The translations under genes were made by a program, and so were the position numbers. A DNA stretch of 64,000 nucleotides from Adiantum capillus-veneris. Lineage: Eukaryota; Streptophyta; Polypodiopsida; Polypodiales; Pteridaceae. The notes beneath the pieces were generated by a model that saw only the letters and a list, made by a program, of their open reading frames with translations, searched no databases and was not told where the DNA came from. Positions 11,130 to 22,277 of the stretch are shown here, in pieces. Positions within the stretch are counted from its first letter, which is position 1; each line of letters begins with the position of its first letter. The stretch is taken from positions 88,739,340 to 88,803,339 of the forward strand of contig CM043971.1 of the NCBI GenBank assembly GCA_014529385.2, in the 5' to 3' direction.

Positions 11130-11640
11130 TCTTTTTTCACTAGAATGTCCGCCAAATGTGACTTACTGTATGATCAATTTTGAACTCAAAATCAAACTCC
11201 ATCAACTCGAGCATCCACTTCCTGATACGCCTCACTGGCTTTAGATAAAGCACCACCTCAAGAAAAAAAAATTTAGATGTGAGCACATAAAACTTCAAAA
11301 TGATCAAATGCACTTTAAACTCGTGACATGCAAAGACCAAAGTCATCAGCCATTGCCCAACATCTATGTAGGACCTCTCCCCTGGACTAATCACATGACT
11401 ATCAAAGTAGATAGGCTTATAGCACCTACCCACCTTCTACATCATATAGCACCAATGGAAATAGTATCCACCATCATGGAAACATAGAAGTCATCCTCAT
11501 TGTTAGGAGGACAAACCATCGGCCACCACTAGCATAGAATCTCCTTTACATTGTCAAAGGCCACCTATGCATCCTCAGTCCATTGGAAACCATGAACCTG
11601 CTAACTTGACTTTTGAAGAGGGTATACATACTGCAAAAGC
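11130..11640 (-). pseudogene. Ty3/gypsy RNase H domain
   Basis: Reads PIYFDSHVISPGERSYIDV, then LMTLVFACHEFKVHLI and RKWMLELMEFDFEFKIDH. These correspond to the family segments around Y-x-S-x-x-L-x-x-x-E and the C-terminal W-x-L-x-L-x-E-F-D. The first catalytic Asp region further right is damaged. Confidence 0.8.
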
Positions 11641-12530
11641 ATCCAAAAGAACCTCAACAAACACTTAATCTTGTGCACCAATGAATCCAAACCCATCGTG
11701 CTTGTTGGGTGTTCCATCAAAATGAAAGCTTTCACCTTTTCTTGATAAGCTTCTATCCCATTTTGTGACCGCATGGCCCAACAAATGATCCCACAGTTGA
11801 GCCAACTTGCACTTCTTGGGATTCAAATGTCCACCCTCTTCATCCAGACTTTGAAAACATAACCTTAACTTCAACAAATGCTCAGCCCTGGAACCGTAAC
11901 ACCCAATATCATCCATAAAAACTCAGATGAACTTACCCAAGTATGGCCCAAAACCTTTTTCATCCAGCCTTGAAACATCTCATAAGCATTCACCAAGCCA
12001 AAAGGCATCTTGCAGTAGGCAAAAGCACCCCCATGGTGAAATGAAAGTGTTCTTCAATTGGTCCTCCAAAGAAATACCAATCTGGAAATATCTTGAAGAG
12101 CCATCCATAATGGAATAGTGTGCATGCCCTGCTACCTTATTCGAGACCTTATTCAATCTCATCCCGGAATGGAAAATGATAGTGAGTAGAATCCGATGGT
12201 CCACCCCTTTAGCTCCCTGCAAGTATCTATATTACGTGTGGCAAATAGATTGGGATATGATGCACACAACTCCACTTATCCCTCCTTTTGCTACTTGGTT
12301 AGATCTTCATCACCCAACATGTCCTCTAATTCTGCCGCATCTAAACCACAAACCAGAGTGCGTATATCCTTTTTGGAATTGGGGAAGTCCACCATAATCC
12401 CAAACAGGTATGTGTCTAGCTTCAGCATTTCTTCAATCACTTTCCTCCTCTTCTTCAATGATGGTAGATCCCTCATGAGTCATCATAGGTTGATTTCATC
12501 CCGTACTCATAACTAGTGCTTGAATCCCCT
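11641..12530 (-). pseudogene. Ty3/gypsy reverse transcriptase
   Basis: Pieces in order: AHYSIMDGSSRYFQIGI and EDQLKNTFISPWGCFCL (12140-11990), a damaged Y-x-D-D region reading MDDIGCYGSRAEHLLKLR (11916 leftward), then NPKKCKLAQLWDHLLGHAV. These are the palm motifs of Ty3/gypsy RT, with the M-D-D remnant of Y/F-x-D-D at 11916. Frameshifts separate the pieces. The preceding segment (12476-12291) is the linker between protease and RT. Confidence 0.85.
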
Positions 12531-12539
12531 CCATCACCT

Positions 12540-12935
12540 TTTGTCACAGGAAGAAAGTGGATCTCCCTGGTCTTCAAATCAAGCACCACCTGCTGACCAT
12601 TTTCTTAATCGGACATTATGAAAACTCCTTTCTCCCAATCCTGCTTAGCTCCAATTGCTAGCAAACATGACCTCCCCAAGATGATTGGGTAAGAATTCTC
12701 ACTAGCTTTCATCACAAAGAAACAATGAGGCATTCAATTACCATAACTTTTACCTTCACATCCTGGGCAACTCCCAAACATTTGGCTTTAGCATGGTTGA
12801 CCATCCTCACATTAGATCTGACCACACGACTTTGATACCTATGTCCTTCATAGCAGCCTCTGTTAGCACACAAATCTATGCACCACCATCAATGTATGCT
12901 TACATTTTCTTTTTTCTTTCAATTAAAACATCCAC
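12540..12935 (-). pseudogene. Retroviral-type aspartic protease
   Basis: The minus strand reads AYIDGGAQICVLTEAAMKDI near 12900-12840, in place of the usual D-S/T-G-A, then KCLGVAQDVKVKVMVI. A downstream SENSYPIILGRSCLLA and IGAKQDWEKGVF (about 12710-12620) match the conserved I-L-G-R-x-F-L segment. The active-site triad is altered to D-G-G and frameshifts are present. Confidence 0.7.
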
Positions 12936-14150
12936 CACTGGAAGCACATCAATCGGGCTCCCTACTCTTAGAGCCAGATTTTGCACTACATGTGCATTAC
13001 CTCTAGCACGTGGGAGCCTCGTGCTAACACTGGTAGACCACTGCCTCCTCAACTTAGAATTTAATGCAAGCAATTGACCAAATGTAATATTAGCTTTCTG
13101 ATTTTGAACATCACTCACCAAATCATACTTCGGATGACCACGCCCCAGCTGGAAATCCATATACTTGATCTTCCGATGGTGCCTTCTCTTGCTTGACTCC
13201 GGTTGCTCCCTGCCCTCTTTTACCTTCTCTTTGTCCTTTTGAGCCATGGTCTCACGTTTAGTCTCCATATCCATCTGCCAAAACATCCACATTCTCCTTA
13301 TTTACACCAATGATATTAACTCTAGGCACTTCATCATTACCTAGCGGGGCTGATGGTGTCTGGTTCTCCACTTCTTGTTGCTCTCTTTGACCATTGAATT
13401 GTACTTGCCCTCTACCTCGACTAAACAACGGGTACATGCCGCCACTTTCTCTTGGTGGATGGGGGCAATGTGGAGCATAGTGACCTTCTTCTCCACAATT
13501 GTAGCATCTGTCAGGCAACGACCTAGCCTTGCCTCTTCTAGCCCTCGACTAACCTTTGTCCATTACACTCAAATGAAGCTCTTGCATCTTCTCAATCAAA
13601 CCTTGAACAATATGTACCCATTGTTGAGGAATAGCCACCATGCCTCGACTTACTTGATTCTCTACTTGGACTTCTTCCTTCGAAATTTGGAGCGGACTAG
13701 GAGCCATAGCTTCATACCCCAACACGTCTTGCTCAATTATCTTCTTGATTTTCCTGCTTTTCACCCGCACCATTGTAATTTGCTGGACTTTCAAATTCCA
13801 CCTTCTCTCAAACCTTGGGATGCAAACATGCCATGAATTTCTCCAATTTGAGGTACTCACCAATCGCCAACTACATGGTGGCTGCAAACTCTACCCAACA
13901 CTCTTCAAAATGGTTAAGAAAAACACCAAACTTTCATTCACATCTTGTCTCAAAGTGAAATTATCTGCATCTCGCTATCTTTGTTTGGCATATGCAAGTT
14001 GCAACGACAACATGTATGACCCAAAATCACCCATCCACTCTTTTGGATCCTCCTCACCAGTGAAAATTGACCCGTAGCTTCATGTTGCCATTGATTTCTT
14101 GTGAAAAAAAATGTCTTTCTTGATTGAACCAACGAGCAATCAGATGCTCC
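12900..14150 (-). pseudogene. Gag with CCHC zinc knuckle of the Tat-like element
   Basis: From the right: HLIARWFNQERHFF, then FTGEEDPKEWMGDFGSYM and SLQLAYAKQR (about 14060-13970), then LVFFLNHFEECWVEF (about 13920-13880), the plant gag capsid pattern. A basic/linker region follows (13887-13549), and then CYNCGEEGHYAPHC at about 13507-13466, a complete C-x2-C-x4-H-x4-C nucleic-acid-binding knuckle. The segment YDLVSDVQNQKANITFGQLL (about 13125) leads into the protease. The ORF is broken into three frames. Confidence 0.8.
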
Positions 14151-14166
14151 TCATTGGGGGCACCAA
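14146..14166 (-). other. PBS-like site of the Tat-like element
   Basis: The minus strand reads TTTTGGTGCCCCCAATGAGG at the 5' edge of the gag region. The TGG start and its position just outside gag suggest a PBS. The primer tRNA is not identified. It is similar to the site at 8088. Confidence 0.5.
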
Positions 14167-14170
14167 AATA

Positions 14171-14401
14171 TGGAAAGGGGGAAATGGAAACACACCCAAA
14201 AACACTCACAAATTGCATCTCTATATCCCAGGATGATCACAACACCTCAATTCTCTGAAAAGAACACACCAAACAACAAAATTCAATGCAGCTTCTAATC
14301 TACACACACCCAAGCACACAGTCACACACAAAAGCATAGCTTATTGCATCTCAACCATCATAATCGCTTCTCAATTTTCAACCACACACATAACATCTCT
14401 C

Positions 14402-14432
<31 letters not shown>

Positions 14433-15270
14433 CTTTCCACACACACCAATTTCTTAGAGGGCCCACGCACAACCAGCACACAACGACACCTTTGCACAAG
14501 AGAAGAGAAAAGAAGAAGGGATGGAGGAGACAACACTAGAAATGCTACAATCAAAGCTTGCTTCTTTCCCAAGTGATTGGCTATGGTGGTGCATGCACAA
14601 GAAGGCTCTCTCAAAGCTATGTCTCCTTCTCTGTCTTGCCCGTTGCCTGAAAAAACAACAAGTTATGACAGTTGAAATATCTTCCAAATGGTGCCGAATT
14701 AGCTTACAAATGTGAGATGCAAAAATGTCGGGAACGATGTGTTCCTGTAGTAGGTCGTTTTTAGAACAAACAAGTTTTGTAAAAAACATTATAGAATATG
14801 ACTTTTCGATTGTCCTCATGCAAGAAAGTTGAGCCACACATTTAGTTTTTTCTTATCACTAACCACATGGCCTTTACTTCCCGACTTGCTTTGCATGTCC
14901 TAAGAGGATTTTCACATGAAGAATCTTCTTTAAACTATCAAACCTCTACTTGGTCCACATAGCCATATGTCATACACATCATGAATCCTTTTGTCCGCAC
15001 TAGGTCTCCACAGATGCTTTGACATTCAAACACACTTTCGTAAGCACCTTTGACATTGCTTTCCACGATTTCTAGCATCAACCTTTTTTGGTTGCACCAC
15101 CGTATTTCGGCAAGCTATGGTTTTGAGAGCATGGCACAATAGTAGCAGGATGGTGAAATCTACTAAATTGTCATTGGTTGATGAGCAGAGAGATATGAGC
15201 AGCTCAAATTTATTAAAAGTTGTGTGAAGAATGAGTCGATTGCACCTAGTCGGCTGAAAGCACTCCATGT
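14171..15270 (-). repeat. Probable 5' LTR remnant of the Tat-like element and spacer
   Basis: Non-coding sequence upstream of the PBS, with a TC-rich microsatellite at 14395-14437. The partner LTR is not identifiable in the window, so both the LTR call and its right limit are weak. Short ORFs at 14378-14837 overlap one another and the microsatellite and have no family features. Confidence 0.3.
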
Positions 15271-15275
15271 GCTCA

Positions 15276-15280
<5 letters not shown>

Positions 15281-15339
<59 letters not shown>

Positions 15340-15439
15340 CCCAACAAGTCTTCAAGTCAAAGGAATTGAGAAAGGGGGAAAAGAAGGTGGAAAAGGACAT
15401 ATCAAAGATCTACTCAATGAGTTTTGGTCTCAAGATCTA

Positions 15440-15477
<38 letters not shown>

Positions 15478-15543
15478 ATGCCTATGCATTTTTATCTTCC
15501 TAGAGTGATTCCAAGGACTACAATTCCATTCTCCTTACATGTG

Positions 15544-15579
<36 letters not shown>

Positions 15580-15593
15580 CCTACCTATATATG

Positions 15594-15663
<70 letters not shown>
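15281..15663. repeat. Cluster of AG, CA, TG and GA microsatellites
   Basis: (AG)n at 15281-15335 and 15443-15476, (CA)n at 15545-15576, then a compound (GT)n(GA)n at 15598-15663. Apparent ORFs across them (runs of ER or CV) are repeat artefacts. No gene is seen from 15664 to 16060. Confidence 0.95.
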
Positions 15664-15667
<4 letters not shown>

Positions 15668-16114
15668 AATTGACATGCTTTTCTTGGCCGCAGCAGCGTG
15701 TAGGTCACATACTAGTTAATCCTTATATAGATAGGCTTGTGACAAAAGGTTGTGCTCAAGACAAGGACATTGATTTGATAGAACTTTTTCTCCAATTTGT
15801 TGTATGACTAATGTTCATAGCATTTATGCTTTTGCACATCAAAATGCATAGTAAAACTTCATTTTGAATGGTGGATTTTCATGCAATAATGTATGTATCG
15901 TAGCCTCATGGTTTTGTTCATATAGGGTATGAAAAGTTGAGAATGGTTATGCATGGTTTGAAACAAGCTCCATGTACATGGCATAAGAAGATTCATGCTT
16001 ATTTGATTGCACATGGTTTTCATATCAATCTATCACATTGCTATTATTATCTTTTTGTTAAGGCCCCTTGAAACCATATTGTGACTTGGTGTTGGTGGGG
16101 CTTTTCACCGCGCC

Positions 16115-17376
16115 ATGGCGAGCTCCTCTAAGCCGTCCTACGCCGAAGCAGTGGGCAGGAAAAGAGCAGCCCGATGCTCTGAAGGCTATCAAGCCGACAT
16201 ACGACTTTGCGAAACTAGCGCTGATGATAGCGGTCAAAACTCCCTTGCTAATCTGAGTAACGAGGAACTGAAACAAAGAAAGACGCAGGTGGAAAAAGAC
16301 CTAGCAACAATGCTTTGTGCATTATCATCGAACAAAAGGTCGCACGAAGATTGGCGATGCAGGAGGATGTTGCTGAAGTGGCCAAAGGGGACAGAGCTTT
16401 CCAAGCACTCAAGAAGGCACTCCCGTAGTGTGTCGAGGTGGAAGATGCCATTACGGTGGTTGTTCCCTCGGCCATTGTGAAAAGAAAACTTGCAGAGGTT
16501 GCAAATTCCACTCTGGTCTTCGGGTTTATGGGGAGAGTTCCCAATAGAATTGAGCTCAGTAACTGGCTCTGTAGTCCACTAGTTTTGAATCAGCATGGCT
16601 CAATAATGTTCACCCAATATATAGAAAAAGGATTTGTGTCAGTTTAGTACAACAATAGTGCAATGGTTGAGAGGGTTTTGGCGAAAAGCCCACTGTTTTT
16701 CAATCGCACGCCGGTGTGCGTGCTCCCTTTGGGATCCTCTTTTTGAATCTAACAAGGCATTTAAGGATCTCTGCTCAGTATAGGTGGAGTTTTTCAACCT
16801 CCCTGTATGGCTTAGAAAGAACTTGAAGGACCTCGTAGCTTCGCTTGGTGATCCACTTTTTGTCCCATCTGCCAGAGCTCGGGTGCAGCAGCAAACAAGG
16901 TCTGTATCCGGTGGGATCTCTGAAAGCCACAACCAAAGAACTTGGTGGTGAATGTTGGGGCAGGTCCAAAGATCATTCCTCTTAACTTTAACACCTTCTT
17001 CAGGGCCTGCTTCAAATGCAACAAATTTGGGCATTATGCGAGGGCGTGCCCCGCTGAGGTGCTAAAGCTTACAGAGGAGAGAAGCAAATTACAGGCTACC
17101 CCACAGGGTGGCACGAATACAGGAGATCCTACAAAGAAGCCTACTGAAAATCCTGGCAAGGCAAACGGTAGGAAAAATAAAGTCAAGTCGGATAAAGATG
17201 TGGAGAAACAAGATCAAGGCAACCGGGGTAAGGGCAAGACCACCCAAAGCTACCACTTTTCATCCACCGCTCAGCAAAGAACGGCCACCCCAGTAATGCA
17301 GAAGATCGAGATGTCTCCAACTCTTAGATCAAAAGATGAGGGCTGGCAACAAGTATCTCATATTTCATGTAAATGA
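16115..17376 (+). pseudogene. LINE ORF1 (DUF4283-like, zinc knuckle)
   Basis: Starts with a true ATG at 16115 in good context (CCATGGCG). The N-terminus is MASSSKPSYAEAVGRKRAA, followed by a short coiled segment. After a frameshift near 16440 comes FGFMGRVPNRIELSNWL and HGSIMFTQYIEKGFVSV, as in plant L1 ORF1 proteins. Further frameshifts precede VNVGAGPKIIPLNFNTFF and a complete knuckle, CFKCNKFGHYARAC, at about 17010-17051. A Lys/Gly-rich tail ends at 17373. The product would be an RNA-binding chaperone for LINE RNA, but the frame is broken at least three times. Confidence 0.75.
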
Positions 17377-17626
17377 TTCAAAGCAAAGGCTAGGGCCTTG
17401 GGGCAAATCAAAGGTCTCCCGCCGGATTTCCCAAATCCTTCTTTCTTATATGACAACATATTCGAAGTTTTGGGGAAGACGAATCAAGAGGACCTTTTCA
17501 CTTCCAAGCTGGATACCATACGAGTTCCAACAAAAAAGGAGCCAATGGAAGAGGACAACCTGAATGGGAACTCTGGAACTCTGTTGAAGAGTTCCTGGAG
17601 GCAGAAGAATTTGTCCCCCTTTTGCA

Positions 17627-18347
17627 ATGATAGATACTCTTTCTATTCAATCTTGGAACGTGAAGGGATTAAAAACCCAGAAGAAGGGCACTCTCTTCTG
17701 GGAAGAAGTGATGAAAGAGAATGCAGTCAATTGCTGGGCCATCCAAGAGCACCATTTGGATGCTCGTAGCAAGAGAACACAGGCTGTAGGAAAAAAACTT
17801 ATCTTTTATGGGGAAGGAAGCGACGGTTTCAGTGGTGTCTTGTTCATTGGTGATAGAGATTTGGAGCCAAAGATGGTTCTAAACCACCCCTCCGGAAGAG
17901 TCCTAGGTGTTAGAATCAGATGGGACAATCAACCTATCACCATAGTAAATGTTTATGGACCTTGCAACGGCAAAGGATAGAGCTAAATTGTGGATACAGC
18001 TCACTCCGATCGAAGGGGAGTGGCTGATGGTTGGAGATTTCAATATGGTCGAGAAAAGCAAGGATAGAACAGGCTTCGCAAGTCTACTTGCAGGCTCGAA
18101 AAAGTCTAAATGGTTGAGCTTATGTGAGAAGTGGGCTATCATTGACTTGTAGGAAGTGGACCCACGGAACAACATTCCTGGATTCACCTACACAAGCCTT
18201 CAGTACGCCGGCACTGCCTCCCGACTAGATAGATGCTACTGCTCTCATCAAGCTGGCTGGATTTCATCAACATTAGAGATGAAGGTAATCTCAACAAAAA
18301 GCCTCTCCGATCACATGCCATTACACTTGCAACTCAAGAAAGATAAA

Positions 18348-18391
<44 letters not shown>

Positions 18392-19504
18392 GAAAAAGAT
18401 TCTTGTTATTACAAGGACACACCTGTTCAAAGACCCTCTCTTCAGAAGAATCACCAAGAAAGCATCGGGAAAGGTGAAGAAAGATATGGGGATGAATAAA
18501 CCTAGTTCTTGGAATATATTTTTTCGGAGTGTACAAAAAGCTATCAAAACTTCGGGTCCTGGGTTAAACTGGCATTACCAGGCAACGACCAGCTACTGGC
18601 CAAAATGTTCGTAGATGATTCGCTCCTATTCTTGAAGGCGTGCCCTCAAGTTGTCAGGAGAGCTCTAGAGATTGTGCAAACATTTGCCTTGGCCTCGGGA
18701 TCCAAGTGCAATATAGAGAAGTCAAGGCTTATCTCCCTGTTAGAGAACAACTCTTTTGACTCTGCAGTCTGGACTGGAGAGATTATCTCAAAAGGGAGTG
18801 TATTCAAACACCTGGGAGCCCCCATAGGGGTGGACGTAATCCACAGGCAAATATGAATCCAACTTTGAATGGGATGCTTGGAGATGGCCCGGGAGTAGCC
18901 TCTTTTGGAAACCACATTCTAAAGGAATTTACCAAGCATTAATGCACGAGGCTAATTGGTGTAGCCCCCTCAACAAATTATGGAAGAGGCACTGGATGGA
19001 AAAACGGTGGGAGGGAATCATGGAGAACATCTGGAAGCCAAGGTGGCCTCAGTATATGAATATATTTCTGTGGAAAGTGATGTGGGGTGCTCTACCGACG
19101 GGTGTGAAGATACAAGAAAGAGGAAGCGGTCCGATCGTTGCTCGAGGTGCAGAATAGCTAGTGAAGACCTAGCCTACCTTTTCATGGGATGCCAGGCAAT
19201 CAGTGGCATGGCTGGGAAAATATGCAAGTGGATTCAAAGGACATGGAAAATTAAGTTCTTCAAGAATGATATGTTCTTTGGTAGTAATAGGTTGGGAAGT
19301 CCTGCTCTTCTTGTCTGCACTCAAATAATCAGGTACTACTTCTTTCACCATATTTGGCAAGCAAGGAACCGCCGCGTGTTTGAGGGGGATCTGGCTGTGG
19401 CAAGCTTTTGTGAAATCATACAAGAGAGCAAAGTGACGATCCACATGATCGGAGGCAAACAAGCCTCAGAGGACTGGTCTAGAACAATACATGACATCTT
19501 GTAA
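17627..19504 (+). pseudogene. LINE ORF2: endonuclease, RT remnant, zf-RVT
   Basis: ATG at 17627. The AP-type endonuclease motifs are all visible: SIQSWNVKGL (Asn), AIQEHHLD (Glu), VNVYGPCN, then, after a +1 shift near 17970, VGDFNMVE (Asp/Asn), ASRLDRCYCS and SDHMPLHL. A 43-base G run interrupts at 18348. The RT is reduced to KMFVDDSLLFL (catalytic F-x-D-D, near 18605) with GSKCNIEKSR and FKHLGAPIGV. The zinc-binding domain reads CSRCRIASEDLAYLFMGC (about 19140-19195). Large deletion, stops and shifts mean it is inactive. Confidence 0.85.
18348..18390 (+). repeat. 43-base G homopolymer inside LINE ORF2
   Basis: Uninterrupted G from 18348 to 18390 between the endonuclease and the RT remnant. 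It is in frame with the endonuclease as poly-Gly. Length may vary by slippage or sequencing. Confidence 0.9.
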
Positions 19505-19640
19505 TAAGTAAAGCCTAGGTGGTCTCTTTGTCAAGCAGAAAACTTGTAATCCTATGACCCTCAAGGCTCGGTCTGAGCTCGAGGTTGGTGTATATTTTTG
19601 ATGTCCTTAATACTATCCACTCACAATTGTGAGTTGTGCA

Positions 19641-21548
19641 CACAAAAAAAAGGCCCTTTTGTAAAAAACTTGTACATTTCAATTTGTTTTTCCAAGAAGA
19701 CATCCTTTATTTTGACTTCAAATGATACACATACATTTTTCAAGGTGCACCCCTCGAGTATCCATTGGTGACAGGTGTGGCAACCTCCTTGTAGGGTAAA
19801 AGCATGAATTAGTGGTATAACTTTTTGCACTTTTTGGTGGTTATCTTTCCAAAAAGTAGGGGTCGGTAAACTTTTATAACATGTTGGTCTAGTTTATGTG
19901 TAGAATGCAAAAATGGTATTTGTTCAATGCAACCAAAGGATTGTCCAAGGCACCACTTTCTGTTACCACCAATACATGTTTTGGGGTTGTGATGACTTAT
20001 GAGTTTCAAATAATGGAGCTTATCCAATGCCATTTAATTTCAACTATGGAAACATAACAAAGGAGTTTCATCTCCACAAGCTAAACCAATCCTAAGGTAA
20101 TTCCCATATGCCTATTGATTGTTGCCCTTGCAAAACGCACTCAATGGAAGAAGTCAAATGGGCTACAAGGAACTAACTACAGTCACGTTGAGATTCTTTG
20201 CCTTGACCTTTGTCTCTGAACTATCCAAAATAACTCCAAAAAAGAATCAGTAGCTTAATGTTAAACCCACTTATTACTAGACCCGGGGTCTTCGTTAAGG
20301 ATTTCCATATGGTGTCACGTGAGTGTACAATAGGGGGTTTATGGGGCCAAAAAGGTAGATTTTACAAAAGAGGATATCGTATATAGGGGGTAACATAGCA
20401 ATTTTGGTGCACGTAGGTGACGTCTTCCTAGTACTACTAGTGAATCCCGTGGGTTACTAGATGGACAATGTCAAAGAAAAAGTAGTCACTTTATGGTGGT
20501 AACTATAGTCCCTTTGTACCCATGGCAAGGCAACTTTGCATGGGCAATGTTGCACCTCTTGTTTTTCTTAATACAAATATCTTCCATAATGTGAAAATTG
20601 GAAAAAAAAACTTTTGTACCCATGGTAAGGCAACTTTGCATGGGCAATGCTGTATATTTCTTGTTTTTCTTAATATCGATATCCTACATAATTTGGAAAT
20701 TGCATGTCGAAGAAGACTAGAGAGTCTCCTACTTTACATAGCACTTTTACATTTTCAATACTACAACATGTCCGTGTTTTCTAAATTAGATGGGCATCTT
20801 CATGTACTCTCCTTCCATTGCTGGCAACCCTATTTTACTCCCCACAACTGTGGATGGGCAATTTTTTAAGATGATAATTTAGCAATAGACTCGTGAAAAT
20901 TTTGACCTTCATTCCTTGATAATTGCCTTAAGAAAGGCACATGGCATCAAACCCTGTTGTTGCAGACTAAGTTCATGTTGCATTATAAATTCTCTAGGAA
21001 TAAAATTATTTCCACTCAATTGGTGGATATTGCATGGATAAAATGTAACTTTCATTGAAAGAAGAAAAGATGACTTTTTGCGTTGTAACTAAAATCTCAA
21101 GAACGGTTTCTCCGAATTTGGTGAACTTAGGTGCTCATCGAATAGGAGTTCTTCGAAGCTTTCTACGTGAATGAGGCATTTGCAGATTAGGCTTTCTAGA
21201 AGCATTATAATAATTTTCATCTAATATTAATGTCATAAGCGACTCTGATTTGGTAATACCTAATTTTAAACAAGGTAAAGACTCACTAAGGAATTTTAAA
21301 ACAAATAGTTGAGAAAAAAAGTGTTACATTCACCCGAAAAGGAATGTACAATAACCCTCAAGTGCGGGATGTGTCATGAGGGAAGTCCTATGTCAACGAG
21401 ATTTACAAGAAGTCGAAAGAAAGTCATGCAGTGCTTCAGTGAAGGAACCATTTTACTAACTAAAAAGGTTCGATTAAAATATTTGCACTCTCTTCTCATC
21501 GTTCACACAAGGCATGTTTTAACATGCCAAAAAGTGACAAGGCTTATT
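19641..21548. other. Unassigned intergenic sequence
   Basis: No coherent ORF. A local direct duplication is seen at 20517-20570 and 20615-20675: TGTACCCATG followed by AAGGCAACTTTGCATGGGCA and then TTGTTTTTCTTAATA. Nothing else is recognised. Confidence 0.6.
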
Positions 21549-21560
21549 CAACAATAATGT

Positions 21561-21789
21561 TTTTTTTTTTTTTTTGCAAAACTCACAATTGTGAGTGAAT
21601 TGTATTATAATCATTGAAAGAAATACAGAATGGCCTCAAACTCAAACCGAGCCTTGAGGTTCGGAAGATAACAAACTGGACGCTTTTACAACATATTTGA
21701 GCTAACCTTTTAAGCTTTATCTTATGGGTACCAACATGGCTTTGATAGTCCTAGACGAGTCACTCAAGTCTTGTTTGCATCCAATCATG
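21561..21789 (-). mobile_element. 5'-truncated LINE copy with target-site duplication
   Basis: A T run (21560-21575) is followed by CTCACAATTGTGAG and sequence matching, on the minus strand, the 3' end of the LINE at 19510-19640 (shared blocks CCTCAAGGCTCGGT and TTGAG). It is flanked by near-identical CAACAATAATGT (21549-21560) and CAACAGTAATGTT (21790-21802). This is a classic short, truncated LINE insertion with its poly(A) tail on the left. Confidence 0.8.
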
Positions 21790-21802
21790 CAACAGTAATG
21801 TT

Positions 21803-22277
21803 AAGAAAAATCATAGGATTGAACTCTCAATCCTATCTCCACAAAGTGGCTTATTAAATAGAATTTAAAAAGATGCCTTCGCTTCATTTGCTAAAGCAAT
21901 TCTTTGGAAGTTTTCAAATAATGAAGACGGACTAGTACAAGATAAAAGAGGAAAAGGGGAGGGGAGGGGAGGGGAGCGGGGGGGGGGCGGGGGCACAAGA
22001 AAAGATTTCAACAAGGTGGGTGCAACTGCAAGTGGCCTAATCGAGACCAAGTTGGTCACTCCCATGGGTCACATATTTGCTTTCTTCTTTATTGGGGAAC
22101 AGCTTGAGTGCCACACTAAGAATCGAACTCGGATTTGTCGCAACACTCCATTCCCTCTCAACATCGAGAATAACTTGAGTGCCACTCGACATCGAACTCG
22201 GGTCTATGCGCACCAATAAAAGCAACTTACTAATATCCCAGTGCTATCAAGTTTTTTCCTTAATAAAAGAGGGTTGG
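21803..22277. other. Downstream region of the BBE-like gene
   Basis: Non-coding. It contains a G-rich stretch at 21957-21993 and a partial repeat of GAATCGAACTCGG/CATCGAACTCGG near 22121-22203. No ORF is supported. Confidence 0.5.

Larger units (their letters stand above)
6240..14170 (-). mobile_element. Tat/Athila-like Ty3/gypsy retrotransposon, decayed and split
   Basis: Reading leftward from a PBS-like site near 14166, the domains come in the order gag, zinc knuckle, protease, RT, RNase H, a second RNase H, and (after a 3.4-kb insertion at 7223-10649) integrase. The extra RNase H between the first RNase H and integrase is the established hallmark of the Tat clade. All domains contain stops or frameshifts. 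The 3' LTR cannot be separated from the LTR at 4632-6212, which belongs with the gag further left. Confidence 0.7.
16060..19640 (+). mobile_element. L1-type LINE, nearly full length but internally deleted
   Basis: ORF1 with a CCHC knuckle, then ORF2 with endonuclease, the tail of the reverse transcriptase and the RT-associated zinc-binding domain, on one strand and in the usual order. The 3' end (19500-19640) ends in a perfect palindrome CTCACAATTGTGAG followed by a short A-rich tail. The same 3' end recurs inverted at 21561-21789. Most of the RT palm and thumb is missing between about 18500 and 18600. The 5' limit is set just before the ORF1 ATG and is approximate. Confidence 0.8.

Noticed and set aside
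14378-14837. Overlapping minus-strand ORFs (127 and 78 aa)
   Set aside because: Partly TC microsatellite and probable LTR; frames overlap and composition is not protein-like.
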